Shown in pieces: positions 28,291-39,779 of a stretch of 64,000 bases of DNA (position 1 is the first letter of the stretch; every line of letters starts with the position of its first letter). The notes below the pieces were generated by a model that saw nothing but the letters and a program-made list of their open reading frames with translations, made no database searches and was not told the origin of the DNA. Both the position numbers and the translations under genes were made by a program. Source of the stretch: Pantoea rwandensis (lineage in GTDB: Bacteria; Pseudomonadota; Gammaproteobacteria; Enterobacterales; Enterobacteriaceae). The DNA lies in the NCBI RefSeq assembly GCF_002095475.1, contig NZ_MLFR01000007.1, positions 1 through 64,000 on the forward strand, written 5' to 3'.

Positions 28291-29235
28291 TTAGGCGGGG
28301 AACTCGACCACCAGACGACGTGGCGCTACGCGCCCATCCTCAGCGATTTCTGCCATGCCGATGAATTTATGCTCGTCACCTTCCGTCACGCGCACCAATC
28401 CCTGTTCAGGCGCATTCGCCGCCTGTACCGGCATTCCCTGCTTGAAAAAAGCGGCGACAGATGGCAACAAATTCACGATGGGGAACTCTTCCGCTGGGCT
28501 ATCCATCGGCAGCAGCAGCGCATCAAGCGCACTGTAGTCCGGCGTTTCTCCAGCGTTAGCTTCCGCCGCCATCACTTGCAACTGCTCAAAGGTGATCATG
28601 CGCTCAATCGGATACTTCGCCACCTGCAAACGACGCAGCATAATCACATGTGCGCCACAGCCTAGCTTCTCACCGAGGTCATCGATGATGGTGCGAATAT
28701 AAGTTCCTTTGGAAACGTGAATCTCTAGCTCCAGCTCATCCCCTTCCCAGCGAATAAACTGCAGTTCAAACACGGTAATCGGACGCGCTTCACGCGGAAC
28801 GGTGATGCCTTCGCGCGCATATTCGTAAAGCTTACGGCCTTGATACTTCAATGCAGAGAACATGGTCGGCACCTGCAGGGTGTCACCACGAAAACTGTCG
28901 AGCGCAGCGTCTAATTCGGCCTGGTTAAAAGCTACCGGGCGCGTTTCGACAATGTTGCCATCAGCATCTGATGTGTCGGTGCGTTCACCGAGACGGGCAA
29001 TCACGCGATAGCGCTTGTCTGAATCGAGCAAGAACTGGGAGAACTTGGTCGCTTCACCAAGGCAAATTGGCAACATGCCCGTCGCAAGGGGATCAAGCGC
29101 GCCCGTGTGGCCCGCTCTGTTAGCATTAAACAGACGCTTAACTTTCTGCAGCACATCATTTGATGATGTGCCCTGATGTTTATCCAGCAAAAATACGCCA
29201 TGGATATCGCGCCCACGGCGACGAGGACGGCTCAT
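28291..29235 (-). CDS. truB: tRNA pseudouridine-55 synthase
   Basis: A 314-residue pseudouridine synthase that makes U55 in the T-loop of most tRNAs and also acts as a tRNA chaperone. The catalytic Asp is in [14 protein letters not shown] near residue 48, with KRYRV and the PUA-like C-terminal domain following. The ATG shares a base with the rbfA stop, so the genes are translationally coupled. The order rbfA-truB-rpsO is universal in enterobacteria. Confidence 0.98.
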   Translation of the reverse strand: MSRPRRRGRDIHGVFLLDKHQGTSSNDVLQKVKRLFNANRAGHTGALDPLATGMLPICLGEATKFSQFLLDSDKRYRVIARLGERTDTSDADGNIVETRPVAFNQAELDAALDSFRGDTLQVPTMFSALKYQGRKLYEYAREGITVPREARPITVFELQFIRWEGDELELEIHVSKGTYIRTIIDDLGEKLGCGAHVIMLRRLQVAKYPIERMITFEQLQVMAAEANAGETPDYSALDALLLPMDSPAEEFPIVNLLPSVAAFFKQGMPVQAANAPEQGLVRVTEGDEHKFIGMAEIAEDGRVAPRRLVVEFPA

Positions 29236-29642
29236 CAGTCCTCCTTGTCATCTTCCGCCGGGTTTTCACCACGACGCTCAACATCACTCTTGATAACGTT
29301 GCTGACGAGGTTAGACATACGCATACCTTCAACCAGCGAGTTGTCATAGAAGAAGGTCAGTTCTGGCACGATGCGCAGACGCATCGCCTTTCCGACTAAG
29401 ATGCGGATATAGCCTGACGCTTCTTTCAGCGCTTTCAAGCCATTATTTACCGCCTCTTCATCTTTATCATTTAAAAATGTCACGAATACTTTGGCATAAG
29501 CCAGGTCGCGAGACACTTCAACACCGGATACGGTGACCATCATGCCGAGGCGTGGATCTTTAATTTCGCGCTGCAGGATAATAGCGATTTCTTTCTGCAG
29601 TTCCTGAGATACGCGCTGTGGGCGGCCAAATTCTTTTGCCAT
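29235..29642 (-). CDS. rbfA: Ribosome-binding factor A
   Basis: A 135-residue KH-like protein needed for 30S maturation and 16S rRNA 5' processing, important in the cold. It begins [20 protein letters not shown] and carries the conserved [20 protein letters not shown] segment. The start was placed at MAKEF because AGAAAGAAAAA lies upstream and the length then fits the E. coli protein (133). Upstream codons of the longer frame are not family-like. The C-terminus is acidic. It lies 66 bases after infB. Confidence 0.97.
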   Translation of the reverse strand: MAKEFGRPQRVSQELQKEIAIILQREIKDPRLGMMVTVSGVEVSRDLAYAKVFVTFLNDKDEEAVNNGLKALKEASGYIRILVGKAMRLRIVPELTFFYDNSLVEGMRMSNLVSNVIKSDVERRGENPAEDDKED

Positions 29643-29708
29643 TTTTTCTTTCTCCCAAATAATTCGGGAGGCCAGAGGCCTCCCAAATTGCAACACATCA
29701 GATGATGA

Positions 29709-32399
29709 TCAATCGATGGTGCGTTTAATTTCAATGATTTCGAAGACTTCGATCATATCGCCAACGCGAACATCATTGTAGTTCTTCACGCCGATACCAC
29801 ACTCCATGCCATTACGCACTTCGTTGACATCGTCTTTAAAGCGACGCAGAGATTCCAGTTCGCCTTCGTAAATCACCACGTTGTCGCGCAGAACGCGAAT
29901 CGGGTTGTGACGTTTGATGTTGCCTTCGGTGACCATACAGCCTGCGATAGCGCCGAATTTCGGTGACTTGAACACATCACGTACAGCAGCCAGACCGATG
30001 ATCTGCTGTTTGTACTCTGGTGCCAACATGCCGCTCATCGCTGCTTTCACTTCGTCGATCAGATTATAGATGACGGAGTAGTAACGCAGGTCAACGCTCT
30101 CAGCATCAATCACGCGGCGAGCTGAAGCGTCAGCACGCACGTTGAAGCCAAGGATGATCGCGTTGGATGCAGCAGCCAAAGTTGCGTCGGTTTCGGTGAT
30201 ACCACCCACGCCCGAACCAATAATCTTCACCTTCACTTCGTCGGTGGAGAGTTTCAGCAGGGAATCGGAGATCGCTTCGACAGAACCCTGTACGTCGGAT
30301 TTCAGTACGATGTTCAGCTCGGACACTTCGCCTTCGGTCATGTTGGCGAACATGTTCTCCAACTTCGACTTCTGCTGACGCGCCAGCTTCACTTCACGGA
30401 ATTTACCCTGACGATACAGAGCAACTTCACGCGCTTTCTTCTCATCACGTACTACAGTCGCTTCATCACCCGCTGCCGGCACACCGGACAGACCGAGGAT
30501 TTCTACTGGAATGGACGGACCTGCTTCCAGCACTTCGCGACCCATTTCGTCACGCATCGCACGCACACGGCCATATTCGAAGCCACACAGCACGATATCG
30601 CCTTTATTCAGCGTACCTTCGCGTACCAGCACGGTGGCAACCGGACCACGACCTTTGTCGAGGAACGATTCGATCACAACGCCGCTTGCCATACCTTCGC
30701 GAATCGCTGACAGCTCAAGCACTTCGGCTTGCAGCAAGATGGCGTTCAACAGGTCGTCAATACCGGTACCGGCTTTCGCAGATACGTTAACGAACATGTT
30801 CTCGCCGCCCCACTCTTCCGGCAAGATGCCGTACTGAGTCAGTTCGTTCTTCACGCGGTCTGGATCTGCGTCTGGCTTATCAACTTTGTTGACTGCAACA
30901 ACCACTGGCACACCGGCTGCTTTCGCATGCTGGATAGCTTCGATGGTCTGAGGCATCACGCCATCATCTGCAGCAACAACGAGGATAACGATATCCGTTG
31001 CCTGCGCACCACGTGCACGCATCGCGGTAAACGCGGCGTGGCCCGGGGTATCCAGGAAGGTGATCATACCGTTGTCAGTTTCAACGTGGTATGCACCGAT
31101 GTGCTGAGTAATACCGCCCGCCTCGCCTGAAGCGACTTTGGTGGAACGGATGTAGTCAAGCAGTGAAGTTTTACCGTGGTCAACGTGGCCCATGATGGTC
31201 ACGACTGGCGCGCGGCTTTCTTGCGCTGCATCGGTATCACGATCGTCCATTACCGCTTCTTCCAGCTCATTCTCGCGGCGCAGGATCACTTTATGACCCA
31301 TCTCTTCCGCGACCATCTGAGCGGTTTCCTGGTCGATGATCTGGTTGATAGTCGCCATTGCGCCCATCTTCATCATCGCTTTAACGACCAGTGAACCTTT
31401 CACTGCCATTTTGTTGGCCAATTCAGCAACAGAAATGGTTTCGCCAATCACAACATCACGGTTAACCGCTTGGGCTGGCTTGTTGAAGCCCTGCTGCAGT
31501 GAGCTTGGTTTACGATGCTTGCCACCTTTACCGCCACGTACTTGAGCACGTGCTTCTTCACGGTCGGTTTTGGCTTCAGAATGCTTGTTGCCTTTCTTCA
31601 CCGGGCGAGCAGCTTTAGTTGTACGCGCACGCGCACGACCTGCTTCAACTTGACGATCGTTTTCGTCTTCTGCCTGACGGGCATGAGTAGAAGTGGTGAC
31701 GTGGTAGTCGCCCTTATCTTCTTCTTCAGGTTTTGCCCATTCAACAGCTTTTTCTTCAGCCAGGCGTTTGGATTCTTCTGCCACACGACGGGCATCTTCT
31801 TCCAGTTTACGACGCGCTTCTTCTTCTGATTTGCGTTTCAGTTCAGCCGCTTCGGCTTCACGACGGGCTTTATCAGACTGCGCAGCCTTGGTTACTTCGT
31901 CGGTAGGTTGATTTGTCACTTTGTCATTTTCCGCTGCTTCACGTTTGGCCTTTTCAGCGGCTTCGCGCTTGGCTTTATCTTCGGCTTCACGTTGCGCTTT
32001 TTGTTCAGCTTCGCGACGGGCTTGTTCTTCCGCCTCGCGACGCGCCTGCTCTTCCGCTTCACGCTGCGCCTCGGCTTCCGCTTCTGCCTGAGCTTGCTCA
32101 GACTCTGCATCGCCTTTCACGTATGTGCGCTTTTTGCGGACTTCGATTTGCACCGACTTACTTTTACCCCCGGTGACGGGAATATTCAAGGTGCTGCGCG
32201 TTTTGCGCTGCAAAGTCAGCTTACTTGAACCGGTCTGACCGTGCTCACGATTCAGGTGAGACAGTAAGGTTTCTTTCTCTTGCTGGGATACCGCATCGTT
32301 TTCAGACTTGCGGATCCCTGCATCAGCAAATTGCTGTACCAGGCGATCGACCGGAGTCTGAATTTCGGCGGCCAGCGATTTTACGGTTACATCTGTCAT
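29709..32399 (-). CDS. infB: Translation initiation factor IF-2
   Basis: An 896-residue GTPase that places fMet-tRNA on the 30S subunit. An N-terminal IF2-N domain (about 1-50) is followed by a highly charged linker with 8-residue repeats. A second IF2-N-like segment (about 320-370) precedes the G domain with GHVDHGKTS (Walker A), DTPGH and NKVDKPD. Domains II, III and IV follow, the last binding the initiator tRNA. The length is near the E. coli form (890). Shorter isoforms from internal starts are known in E. coli but could not be assigned here. It is in the rimP-nusA-infB operon. Confidence 0.98.
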   Translation of the reverse strand: MTDVTVKSLAAEIQTPVDRLVQQFADAGIRKSENDAVSQQEKETLLSHLNREHGQTGSSKLTLQRKTRSTLNIPVTGGKSKSVQIEVRKKRTYVKGDAESEQAQAEAEAEAQREAEEQARREAEEQARREAEQKAQREAEDKAKREAAEKAKREAAENDKVTNQPTDEVTKAAQSDKARREAEAAELKRKSEEEARRKLEEDARRVAEESKRLAEEKAVEWAKPEEEDKGDYHVTTSTHARQAEDENDRQVEAGRARARTTKAARPVKKGNKHSEAKTDREEARAQVRGGKGGKHRKPSSLQQGFNKPAQAVNRDVVIGETISVAELANKMAVKGSLVVKAMMKMGAMATINQIIDQETAQMVAEEMGHKVILRRENELEEAVMDDRDTDAAQESRAPVVTIMGHVDHGKTSLLDYIRSTKVASGEAGGITQHIGAYHVETDNGMITFLDTPGHAAFTAMRARGAQATDIVILVVAADDGVMPQTIEAIQHAKAAGVPVVVAVNKVDKPDADPDRVKNELTQYGILPEEWGGENMFVNVSAKAGTGIDDLLNAILLQAEVLELSAIREGMASGVVIESFLDKGRGPVATVLVREGTLNKGDIVLCGFEYGRVRAMRDEMGREVLEAGPSIPVEILGLSGVPAAGDEATVVRDEKKAREVALYRQGKFREVKLARQQKSKLENMFANMTEGEVSELNIVLKSDVQGSVEAISDSLLKLSTDEVKVKIIGSGVGGITETDATLAAASNAIILGFNVRADASARRVIDAESVDLRYYSVIYNLIDEVKAAMSGMLAPEYKQQIIGLAAVRDVFKSPKFGAIAGCMVTEGNIKRHNPIRVLRDNVVIYEGELESLRRFKDDVNEVRNGMECGIGVKNYNDVRVGDMIEVFEIIEIKRTID
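31926..32069 (-). repeat. 24-bp tandem coding repeat in infB
   Basis: Residues about 111-158 of IF-2 consist of roughly six near-identical 8-residue units of the type EEQARREA, drifting to EDKAKREA and AEKAKREA. At the DNA level this is a degenerate 24-bp tandem repeat. It extends the flexible, strongly helical linker and should be prone to copy-number change between strains. Confidence 0.75.
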
Positions 32400-32416
32400 G
32401 CTGTTCCTTCCTGTTA

Positions 32417-33904
32417 TTACGCGTCATCGCCGAACCAGCAGATATTACGTGCAGCCATGATCAGCGCACCGGCCTTCTCATCATCCAGCCCTTCAATATC
32501 TGTCAGATCGTCAACACCTTGCTCAGCGAGATCTTCCAGCGTGCAAACGCCTTTTGACGCCAGGCGATACGCCAGCGCACGATCCAAGCCCTCAAGATTC
32601 AGAAGATCCTCAGCGGGCTCCTGATTACCAAGGCTCTCTTCTTTCGCTAATGCCAGGGTGGTTAACGCATTTTTTGCTCGTTCACGCAGGGCTTCAATGG
32701 TCTCTTCGTCGAGGCCGTCGATTTCCAGCAGCTCGTTAATTGGCACGTAAGCCAATTCTTCCAGCGAAGAGAAGCCCTCTTCTACCAGAACGGTGGCGAA
32801 CTCTTCATCGATTTCGAGATGTTTGGTGAACATATCGATCGCTGCGTGGGCTTCAGCCTGATGCTTAGCCTGCAGATCATCGACGGTCATCACGTTCAGT
32901 TCCCAGCCACTCAGTTGGGAAGCCAGACGCACGTTTTGGCCGTTACGGCCGATCGCTTGAGCCAGATTACCGGCTTCAACAGCGATATCCATGGTGTGAT
33001 TATCTTCATCCACCACAATTGATGCCACATCAGCTGGTGCCATAGCGTTAATCACGAATTGTGCCGGGTTGTCATCCCACAACACGATATCGATACGCTC
33101 GCCACCCAGCTCGCTTGAAACAGCCTGCACACGCGCACCGCGCATACCGACACAAGCACCTACTGGATCAATACGTTTATCGTTGGTCTTCACGGCGATT
33201 TTGGCACGTGAACCCGGATCGCGCGCTGCCGCTTTGATCTCGATAACTTCTTCGCCGATTTCTGGCACTTCAATGCGGAACAGTTCGATCAGCATTTCCG
33301 GCTTAGAACGGGTCACAAACAACTGAGCGCCACGAGCTTCTGGGCGTACAGCATATAGCACACCGCGAATACGATCGCCCGGACGGAAGTTTTCACGAGG
33401 CAGCATATCCTCACGGCCAATCACGGCTTCAGCATTGCTGCCGAGGTCCAGTGAAATGCTGTCGCGGTTCACTTTCTTCACCACGCCAGTGATGATTTCA
33501 CCTTCGTGCTGACGGAATTGATCAACCACCATCGCGCGCTCAGCTTCACGTACTTTCTGCACGATAACCTGTTTCGCGGTTTGCGTCGTAATACGGTCGA
33601 AGGTGACAGATTCAATCTGATCTTCAACGTATTCGCCCAGATTGAACGCTTCATCTTCAAAGCGCGCGGCATCCAGCGTGATCTCACGTGTTGGCTGTGT
33701 GACTTCGTCCACAATCACCCAACGACGGAAAGTATCGAAATCGCCGCTACGGCGGTCAATGCTGACGCGCACTTCGATCTCTTGCTCATACTTCTTTTTG
33801 GTCGCAGTGGCCAAAGCGCTCTCCAGCGCTTCGAAGATTTTCTCACGCGGCAGGGCTTTTTCGTTAGAAACGGCTTCTACTACAGCTAAGATCTCTTTGT
33901 TCAT
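32417..33904 (-). CDS. nusA: Transcription termination/antitermination protein NusA
   Basis: A 495-residue elongation factor, the same length as in E. coli. Domains in order: the N-terminal RNA-polymerase-binding domain (1-130), S1 (about 135-200), KH1 and KH2 (about 230-345; [14 protein letters not shown] and [15 protein letters not shown]), and two acidic repeats AR1 and AR2 at the C-terminus. The start [16 protein letters not shown] was chosen over a codon 15 bases upstream. It follows rimP by 24 bases and precedes infB by 17. NusA regulates this operon in E. coli through the terminators upstream of rimP. Confidence 0.98.
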   Translation of the reverse strand: MNKEILAVVEAVSNEKALPREKIFEALESALATATKKKYEQEIEVRVSIDRRSGDFDTFRRWVIVDEVTQPTREITLDAARFEDEAFNLGEYVEDQIESVTFDRITTQTAKQVIVQKVREAERAMVVDQFRQHEGEIITGVVKKVNRDSISLDLGSNAEAVIGREDMLPRENFRPGDRIRGVLYAVRPEARGAQLFVTRSKPEMLIELFRIEVPEIGEEVIEIKAAARDPGSRAKIAVKTNDKRIDPVGACVGMRGARVQAVSSELGGERIDIVLWDDNPAQFVINAMAPADVASIVVDEDNHTMDIAVEAGNLAQAIGRNGQNVRLASQLSGWELNVMTVDDLQAKHQAEAHAAIDMFTKHLEIDEEFATVLVEEGFSSLEELAYVPINELLEIDGLDEETIEALRERAKNALTTLALAKEESLGNQEPAEDLLNLEGLDRALAYRLASKGVCTLEDLAEQGVDDLTDIEGLDDEKAGALIMAARNICWFGDDA

Positions 33905-33928
33905 CCTGGTTAGCCTCAATCCGGACTT

Positions 33929-34381
33929 TTAAAAGTGGGGGACCAGGTTCGCTTTCTGAATATTACTCAGTGCGAACACTTCATCGTTACCCTCAACGGT
34001 CACCGTGATCATCTCACCTTCGACAGACTTGATGATGCCCTGCCATTTACGGCGGTTTTGTACGGCCATACGCAGTACCACGCTCACTTCATCACCGACG
34101 AAACGATTATAGTGTTCAGCAGTGAAAAGAGGACGCTCAAGACCAGGCGAGGAAACTTCAAGGTGGTAAGCAACAGTAATAGGATCTTCTACATCCATCA
34201 CCGCGCTGACCTGGTGGCTGACATCGGCACAATCATCAACATTGATACCGTCTTCACTATCAATATAGATGCGCAAAGTCGATGTGCGACCGCGAACGAA
34301 TTCGATACCGACCAATTCGTAGCCAAGCGCTTCTACCGGAGCGGTGATCAAATCAGTCAATTTTTGCTCTAATGTGGACAA
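33929..34381 (-). CDS. rimP: Ribosome maturation factor RimP
   Basis: A 150-residue 30S assembly factor with an N-terminal alpha/beta domain and a C-terminal SH3-like barrel. It is nearly identical to E. coli RimP, including [20 protein letters not shown] and [13 protein letters not shown]. The start is unusual. No ATG is available near the family N-terminus, and TTG at 34381 (giving STLEQKL) follows a GGGGG tract by four bases. GTG at 34387 is an alternative adding two residues. It is the first gene of the nusA-infB operon, behind tandem terminators and the initiator tRNA gene. Confidence 0.93.
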   Translation of the reverse strand: MSTLEQKLTDLITAPVEALGYELVGIEFVRGRTSTLRIYIDSEDGINVDDCADVSHQVSAVMDVEDPITVAYHLEVSSPGLERPLFTAEHYNRFVGDEVSVVLRMAVQNRRKWQGIIKSVEGEMITVTVEGNDEVFALSNIQKANLVPHF

Positions 34382-34398
34382 GCCCACCCCCAAGACAT

Positions 34399-34421
34399 AA
34401 AAAAAGGGCCTATAGCCCAGT
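34399..34421 (-). terminator. Terminator immediately before rimP
   Basis: On the minus strand GGGC, a short TATAG loop and GCCC are followed by seven T. It lies only 18 bases before the rimP start. In E. coli a comparable leader terminator takes part in NusA autoregulation, so partial readthrough is expected. Confidence 0.65.
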
Positions 34422-34439
34422 GTTGCGATTCCTAATAAC

Positions 34440-34467
34440 AAAAAACCCCGAAAATTCGGGGCTTTTT
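34440..34467 (-). terminator. Terminator between tRNA-fMet and rimP
   Basis: CCCCGAA (34446-34452) and TTCGGGG (34455-34461) pair, with A and T runs on both sides, so it can work on either strand. It lies downstream of the initiator tRNA gene and upstream of a second, weaker terminator before rimP. The two in series fit attenuation of the nusA operon. Confidence 0.85.
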
Positions 34468-34593
34468 ATGACTGGACCCTGTACGCCGCATGGCGGCTTC
34501 GGCACACGATCCAAAAGAATTTTTTTCAAAAACTCACTGAGGATGCGTCCGTCGATGCATACAGTATATTTGAAAAAGAACTCTAAGGGAAAG

Positions 34594-34670
<77 letters not shown>

Positions 34671-34729
34671 TCCGAAAACGTGGCGAATATTACGCCGATC
34701 TTGCGAAAATAGCAAGTTTTACTGAGATT

Positions 34730-34816
34730 TGGTACCGAGGACGGGACTTGAACCCGTAAGCCCTTTCGAGCACTACCACCTCAAGGTAGCGTGTCTACCA
34801 ATTTCACCACCTCGGT
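34730..34816 (-). tRNA. leuU: tRNA-Leu (anticodon GAG)
   Basis: The 87-base class II tRNA has a long variable arm, D-loop GAATTGGTAGACACG, T-arm GGGTTCAAGTCCC and an encoded CCA end. The anticodon loop CTTGAGG gives GAG, reading CUC/CUU. The acceptor stem starts ACCGAGG, pairing perfectly with CCTCGGT, where E. coli leuU has G-T at the first pair. It lies between secG and the initiator tRNA as in E. coli. Confidence 0.96.
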
Positions 34817-34862
34817 ACTGCACTGACTGCGACGCTGTGTTGTCGCTAAAGCATTGACGATT

Positions 34863-35198
34863 TTACTGCGGGATATCATTGCCCGGGGTTGCCGGTTTAG
34901 CTGGCTGAGTCTGCTGTTGAGACTGAGCTGGCGCAGTGAGGTTATCCCACTCGCTTCCTTTAGAAGTTTTGTTCGTGTTCAGATTGCCCAGAATCAGACT
35001 GATAACAAAGAACAGGGTAGCCAGCACGCCGGTCATACGAGTCATGAAATTACCAGACCCATTTGAACCAAACAGTGTACCAGAGGCGCCCGCACCGAAC
35101 GAGGCTCCCATATCAGCGCCTTTGCCTTGCTGCAGCATGATCAGACCTACAAGGCCAATCGCTACAATAAGGAAAACAACTAAGAGAGCTTCGTACAT
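34863..35198 (-). CDS. secG: Preprotein translocase subunit SecG
   Basis: A 111-residue inner-membrane protein that speeds SecYEG translocation. There are two transmembrane helices (MYEALLVVFLIVAIGLVGLI at 1-20 and FMTRMTGVLATLFFVISLIL near 55-75) joined by a Gly/Ala/Ser-rich loop. The tail is hydrophilic and rich in Gln and Pro. The start at MYEALL was chosen since the longer upstream frame lacks similarity and AGGTTGATT precedes this ATG. It is followed by leuU, 46 bases away. Confidence 0.97.
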   Translation of the reverse strand: MYEALLVVFLIVAIGLVGLIMLQQGKGADMGASFGAGASGTLFGSNGSGNFMTRMTGVLATLFFVISLILGNLNTNKTSKGSEWDNLTAPAQSQQQTQPAKPATPGNDIPQ

Positions 35199-35377
35199 AA
35201 TCAACCTGTTTCCTTGCGCATTATCTGCACAGTTAAAAACTTCACCAATATTGACGGAGAGTATCGTCATCACCCATCAGAAGCGGGTGTGAATACTAAC
35301 CAATGGTGCATACCTCTGCAAGCGCAATTTTCATCAACGTTATTGATTGCGGAAAAAAGCGCCATCATGGTGATTTT

Positions 35378-35409
35378 ACAGGCGGAAAGGCTGAAATCTT
35401 TCCGCCTGT
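35378..35409 (-). other. Stable hairpin after glmM
   Basis: ACAGGCGGAAAG (35378-35389) and CTTTCCGCCTGT (35398-35409) form a 12-bp perfect stem, starting eight bases after the glmM stop. No U tract follows on either strand. It is more likely a 3' stabilising structure or part of a Rho-dependent end than a classical terminator. The rest of the glmM-secG gap probably carries the secG promoter. Confidence 0.6.
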
Positions 35410-35416
35410 TGCACCG

Positions 35417-36751
35417 TTAGACTGCTTTGACCGCATCCGCGATTTTATGCGCTAACTCGGTTACCAGCGTTTCATCTTCACCTTCTACCATCACGCGAAT
35501 CAGCGGCTCAGTGCCCGATTTACGCAGCAGTACACGCCCTCGCCCTGCCAGCGTTTTTTCCACTTCAGCGTTGACCGCTTTAACGCTGTCGCTCTCCAGC
35601 GGATCATGGCTGCCACTGAAACGGACGTTGACTAATATCTGCGGCAACATCTTCATACCACTACATAAATCATGCAGGCTCATATGGTTGCGCACAATTG
35701 CAGTAAGTACTTGCAAACTTGCCACTATACCGTCACCCGTGCTGATTTTATCCAGTAAAATCACATGCCCGGAGTTCTCAGCGCCCATGCGCCAGCCCTT
35801 CTCCTGCATTTTTTCCAGCACGTAACGATCACCCACTTTTGCACGGGTAAATGGAATGCCTAACTGCTTCAACGCCAGCTCCAGCCCCATGTTACTCATC
35901 AATGTCCCTACTACACCTCCGCGAAGCTGTCCCTGACGTAGGGCTTCTCGCGCGATGATGTAAAGAATCTGGTCGCCATCCACCTTCTCGCCTAAGTGAT
36001 CGACCATCATGATGCGGTCGCCGTCACCGTCATAGGCCAGACCAAGATCGGCTTTCTCTTCGAGAACACGCTGTTGCAACATGCGCAGATCGGTGGCACC
36101 ACACTCTTTGTTGATGTTCATGCCATCTGGCTGCACGCCAATCGCAATGACTTTAGCGCCCAGTTCACGCAGCACGTTTGGGGCGATGTGGTAAGTGGCC
36201 CCGTTTGCGCAGTCCACCACAATCTTCAAGCCATTAAGGCTTAGTTCGCCAGGGAATGTACCTTTGCAAAACTCAATGTAGCGACCCGCGGCATCCACAA
36301 TACGGCTTGCTCGTCCCAGCTCCGCAGATTCCACACAGGTCAAAGGCTTTTCAAGTTCCAGCTCAATGGCTTCTTCCACTTCGTCAGGCAGTTTGGTGCC
36401 TTCGGCAGAGAAAAATTTAATGCCGTTATCGTCGAAGGGGTTGTGCGATGCCGAGATCACAATGCCGGCTTCTGCACGGAAAGTACGAGTCAGGTAGGCA
36501 ATGGCAGGCGTCGGCATCGGCCCCGTAAAGGCTGCAGATAACCCCGCCGCCGCAAGGCCAGCTTCCAGCGCCGACTCCAGCATATAACCAGAAATGCGCG
36601 TGTCTTTACCAATCACAACTTTCTTAGAACCTGAACGCGCCAGCACTTTACCGGCAGCAAAACCCAGCTTCAGTACAAAATCAGGCGTGATCGGAGCTTC
36701 ACCCACTTTGCCACGAATGCCATCTGTACCGAAATATTTACGATTACTCAT
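35417..36751 (-). CDS. glmM: Phosphoglucosamine mutase
   Basis: A 444-residue alpha-D-phosphohexomutase converting glucosamine 6-phosphate to glucosamine 1-phosphate on the way to UDP-GlcNAc, needed for peptidoglycan and LPS. The phosphorylated serine is in [19 protein letters not shown] near residue 102, the metal site is [11 protein letters not shown] near residue 241 and the substrate phosphate loop is [14 protein letters not shown] near the end. The start [14 protein letters not shown] matches E. coli. It follows folP by four bases and is translationally coupled, the conserved ftsH-folP-glmM order. Confidence 0.98.
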   Translation of the reverse strand: MSNRKYFGTDGIRGKVGEAPITPDFVLKLGFAAGKVLARSGSKKVVIGKDTRISGYMLESALEAGLAAAGLSAAFTGPMPTPAIAYLTRTFRAEAGIVISASHNPFDDNGIKFFSAEGTKLPDEVEEAIELELEKPLTCVESAELGRASRIVDAAGRYIEFCKGTFPGELSLNGLKIVVDCANGATYHIAPNVLRELGAKVIAIGVQPDGMNINKECGATDLRMLQQRVLEEKADLGLAYDGDGDRIMMVDHLGEKVDGDQILYIIAREALRQGQLRGGVVGTLMSNMGLELALKQLGIPFTRAKVGDRYVLEKMQEKGWRMGAENSGHVILLDKISTGDGIVASLQVLTAIVRNHMSLHDLCSGMKMLPQILVNVRFSGSHDPLESDSVKAVNAEVEKTLAGRGRVLLRKSGTEPLIRVMVEGEDETLVTELAHKIADAVKAV

Positions 36752-36755
36752 GCCT

Positions 36756-37589
36756 TTATCCTTTTGCTCGCCGTGTCGCCTCGACAACGCGCATCGCTTC
36801 GACAGTTTCTTTCACATCATGCACGCGAATAATTTGTGCCCCCTGCATAGCGGCAATCACCGCACAGCTCAGGCTTCCGGTCAGGCGTTGCGCCGGACCG
36901 ACATTTAACAGCTGGCCAATCATCGACTTACGCGACATTCCCACTAATAACGGCAAACCGAAGTGATGAAAATGACTCAGTTCAGCCAACAGTTGATAAT
37001 TGTGGCTGAGATTTTTACCGAAACCGAAGCCAGGGTCGAGCAGCAGATTCTCTTTTTTAATGCCCGCGGCTTCACAGCGTGCAATTTGCGTTGTGAAGTA
37101 AGCGTCCACTTCGCTCACAATATCTTGATATTCTGGCGCCTGTTGCATGGTACGGGGTTCACCCTGCATATGCATCAGACAAACCGGCAACCCCGTTTCC
37201 GCAGCGGCATTCAACGCGCCGGGTTCTGATAGCGAGCGAATATCATTAATGATGTGAGCACCCACTCGCGCTGCCTCACGGATAACTTCTGGCTTTGACG
37301 TATCGACAGAAATCCACACTTCAAAGCGCTGAGCAATCGCTTCGACAACAGGGATAACACGCGCCAGTTCTTCTTCCACGCTCACTTCATCTGCGCCCGG
37401 CCGCGTTGACTCGCCGCCCACATCGATGATAGTGGCACCGGCATTGACCATCTCATTGGTATGGGTCAGTGCATCCACCAAGGTGTTATGCGTCCCGCCA
37501 TCAGAAAAGGAGTCCGGCGTGACATTCAAAATACCCATCACATGGGGAAACGAAAGATCGAGATGGGAATCACGGGCGTACAACTTCAT
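36756..37589 (-). CDS. folP: Dihydropteroate synthase
   Basis: The 277-residue TIM-barrel enzyme joins para-aminobenzoate to dihydropterin pyrophosphate in folate synthesis and is the sulfonamide target. Conserved loops visible are [15 protein letters not shown] near residue 16, [11 protein letters not shown] near residue 57, and the late GMSRKSMIG and [10 protein letters not shown] segments. The start at [12 protein letters not shown] follows GGAG and gives a length close to E. coli (282). The upstream frame extension crosses the ftsH terminator and is not coding. It lies 85 bases after ftsH, beyond a terminator, so readthrough or a local promoter feeds folP. Confidence 0.97.
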   Translation of the reverse strand: MKLYARDSHLDLSFPHVMGILNVTPDSFSDGGTHNTLVDALTHTNEMVNAGATIIDVGGESTRPGADEVSVEEELARVIPVVEAIAQRFEVWISVDTSKPEVIREAARVGAHIINDIRSLSEPGALNAAAETGLPVCLMHMQGEPRTMQQAPEYQDIVSEVDAYFTTQIARCEAAGIKKENLLLDPGFGFGKNLSHNYQLLAELSHFHHFGLPLLVGMSRKSMIGQLLNVGPAQRLTGSLSCAVIAAMQGAQIIRVHDVKETVEAMRVVEATRRAKG

Positions 37590-37628
37590 GGGGGGAATCT
37601 CCTGGGAATTCACTGAATCACTAAATGT

Positions 37629-37656
37629 AAAAAACCCCGGACCAGCCGGGGTTTTT
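37629..37656 (-). terminator. Terminator between ftsH and folP
   Basis: CCCCGG (37635-37640) and CCGGGG (37646-37651) pair around ACCAG, with A and T runs on either side. On the minus strand it lies 19 bases after the ftsH stop. Confidence 0.88.
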
Positions 37657-37674
37657 GCAGAGGTTTGAAGCCTC

Positions 37675-39606
37675 TTATTTGTCGAGCTGCTCTGACATGG
37701 TGTTGCCAGGATTAGGCGTACGCGGTTCATCAACCGGACGTGGCGCCTTTGGCGTACCATTATTGTCTGATGAGCTGCTGTTGCCTGAATCATCCCAACC
37801 CGCAGGTGGACGAACTTCACGACGAGCCATCAGGTCATCAATCTGCGGTGCATCAATGGTTTCATACTTCATCAGCGCGTCTTTCATCGCGTGAAGGATG
37901 TCCATGTTCTCACCCAGCAGAACGCGAGCACGCTGGTAGTTGCTGTCGATCAGGTGCTTAACTTCCTGGTCGATGATACGTGCTGTTTCATCAGACATGT
38001 GTTTTGCCTTCGCCACAGAGCGACCAAGGAACACTTCGCCTTCTTCTTCAGCGTACAGCAACGGACCCAATTTTTCGTTGAAGCCCCACTGCGTCACCAT
38101 GTTACGCGCCAGATTAGTCGCTACCTTGATGTCGTTAGAAGCACCGGTAGAGACACGTTCTGCACCGTAAATAATTTCTTCAGCAAGACGACCACCGTAC
38201 AAGGTAGAAATCTGGCTTTCCAGCTTCTGACGGCTGGCGCTGATTGCGTCACCTTCAGGCAGGAAGAAAGTCACACCCAGCGCACGTCCGCGAGGAATAA
38301 TCGTCACTTTGTGCACCGGATCATGTTCCGGTACCAGACGACCAATAATCGCATGGCCAGCTTCGTGGTAAGCGGTCGATTCTTTCTGCGCTTCCGTCAT
38401 CACCATGGAGCGACGTTCTGCACCCATCATGATTTTGTCTTTCGCTTTCTCGAACTCAACCATCGAGACCACACGCTTGTTGCCACGTGCAGCGAACAGT
38501 GCCGCTTCGTTGACAAGGTTAGCGAGGTCAGCACCTGAGAAGCCCGGCGTACCACGTGCGATGATTGCTGCATCAATGTCTGTAGCCAGCGGCACACGAC
38601 GCATATGCACTTTCAGAATCTGTTCACGACCGCGAACGTCTGGCAGACCCACCACAACCTGGCGGTCAAAACGGCCTGGACGCAGCAGCGCCGGGTCGAG
38701 TACGTCTGGACGGTTGGTTGCGGCGATAACGATGATGCCTTCATTGCCTTCGAAGCCATCCATCTCAACCAGCATCTGGTTCAGCGTCTGCTCACGTTCA
38801 TCGTGACCACCGCCTAAACCGGCGCCACGTTGACGGCCTACGGCATCGATTTCATCGATAAAGATGATGCACGGCGCGGCTTTCTTCGCCTGCTCGAACA
38901 TGTCACGCACACGAGATGCACCGACACCCACAAACATTTCGACGAAGTCAGAACCAGAGATAGTAAAGAACGGCACTTTCGCTTCGCCAGCAATCGCTTT
39001 AGCCAGCAAGGTTTTACCGGTACCCGGAGGACCGACCATCAGGACGCCTTTCGGGATCTTACCACCCAGTTTCTGGAAGCGGCTTGGCTCGCGCAGATAT
39101 TCAACCAGCTCACCCACTTCTTCTTTCGCTTCATCACAGCCAGCGACATCAGCAAAAGTGGTCTTGATCTGGTCTTCGGTCAGCATACGGGCTTTGCTCT
39201 TGCCAAAGGACATCGCGCCTTTGCCACCGCCGCCCTGCATCTGACGCATAAAGAAGATCCAAACGCCTATCAACAGCAGCATTGGGAACCAAGAGATGAA
39301 GATAGAAGCCAGCAGGCTTGGTTCTTCAGGTGGTTCGCCAACCACTTTGACGTTTTTGGTCAAGAGGTTATCAAGCAGCTTAGGGTCGTTGACAGGAATG
39401 TAAGTCGTATATTTATTACTGTCTTTTTTGACAACGTTAATTTCACGCCCGTTAATACGTGCCTCGCGGACCTGATCCTGGTTCACTTCCGACAGGAAGG
39501 TTGAATAATCAACCCTACGGCCATTCGACTCGCTGGGCCCAAAGCTCTGGAAGACAGACATCAGCACGACCGCGATGACTAACCAGAGAATCAGGTTTTT
39601 CGCCAT
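37675..39606 (-). CDS. ftsH: ATP-dependent zinc metalloprotease FtsH
   Basis: A 643-residue membrane AAA+ protease that degrades LpxC, sigma-32, SecY and damaged membrane proteins. Two transmembrane helices flank a periplasmic domain (about 5-22 and 97-118). The AAA domain has GPPGTGKT near residue 193, the Walker [13 protein letters not shown] and the second-region RPGRFDRQV. The zinc site HEAGH lies near residue 414. The C-terminal tail is polar. The ATG at 39606 gives the E. coli N-terminus [10 protein letters not shown]; a TTG three codons upstream is possible. It is downstream of rlmE as in E. coli. Confidence 0.98.
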   Translation of the reverse strand: MAKNLILWLVIAVVLMSVFQSFGPSESNGRRVDYSTFLSEVNQDQVREARINGREINVVKKDSNKYTTYIPVNDPKLLDNLLTKNVKVVGEPPEEPSLLASIFISWFPMLLLIGVWIFFMRQMQGGGGKGAMSFGKSKARMLTEDQIKTTFADVAGCDEAKEEVGELVEYLREPSRFQKLGGKIPKGVLMVGPPGTGKTLLAKAIAGEAKVPFFTISGSDFVEMFVGVGASRVRDMFEQAKKAAPCIIFIDEIDAVGRQRGAGLGGGHDEREQTLNQMLVEMDGFEGNEGIIVIAATNRPDVLDPALLRPGRFDRQVVVGLPDVRGREQILKVHMRRVPLATDIDAAIIARGTPGFSGADLANLVNEAALFAARGNKRVVSMVEFEKAKDKIMMGAERRSMVMTEAQKESTAYHEAGHAIIGRLVPEHDPVHKVTIIPRGRALGVTFFLPEGDAISASRQKLESQISTLYGGRLAEEIIYGAERVSTGASNDIKVATNLARNMVTQWGFNEKLGPLLYAEEEGEVFLGRSVAKAKHMSDETARIIDQEVKHLIDSNYQRARVLLGENMDILHAMKDALMKYETIDAPQIDDLMARREVRPPAGWDDSGNSSSSDNNGTPKAPRPVDEPRTPNPGNTMSEQLDK

Positions 39607-39779
39607 GTCACTCAAGGGATTAACCTCATATTACAACGGTGTTAACAGACAGCGTAGGGTACTATATATCCTTCAGACCTGGAATCGCGGCGCTGATGAT
39701 TTTACTGCTTTCCACTGAAACTCAGAATTACACATCAGAGTAAACGCAGTTCGCCTTGCTTTGATTCCGGTACCGAGGG

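Noticed and set aside
37891..39504. Two frames of more than 210 codons antisense to ftsH
   Set aside because: They are shadow frames of a universally conserved protease gene, with no start signals.
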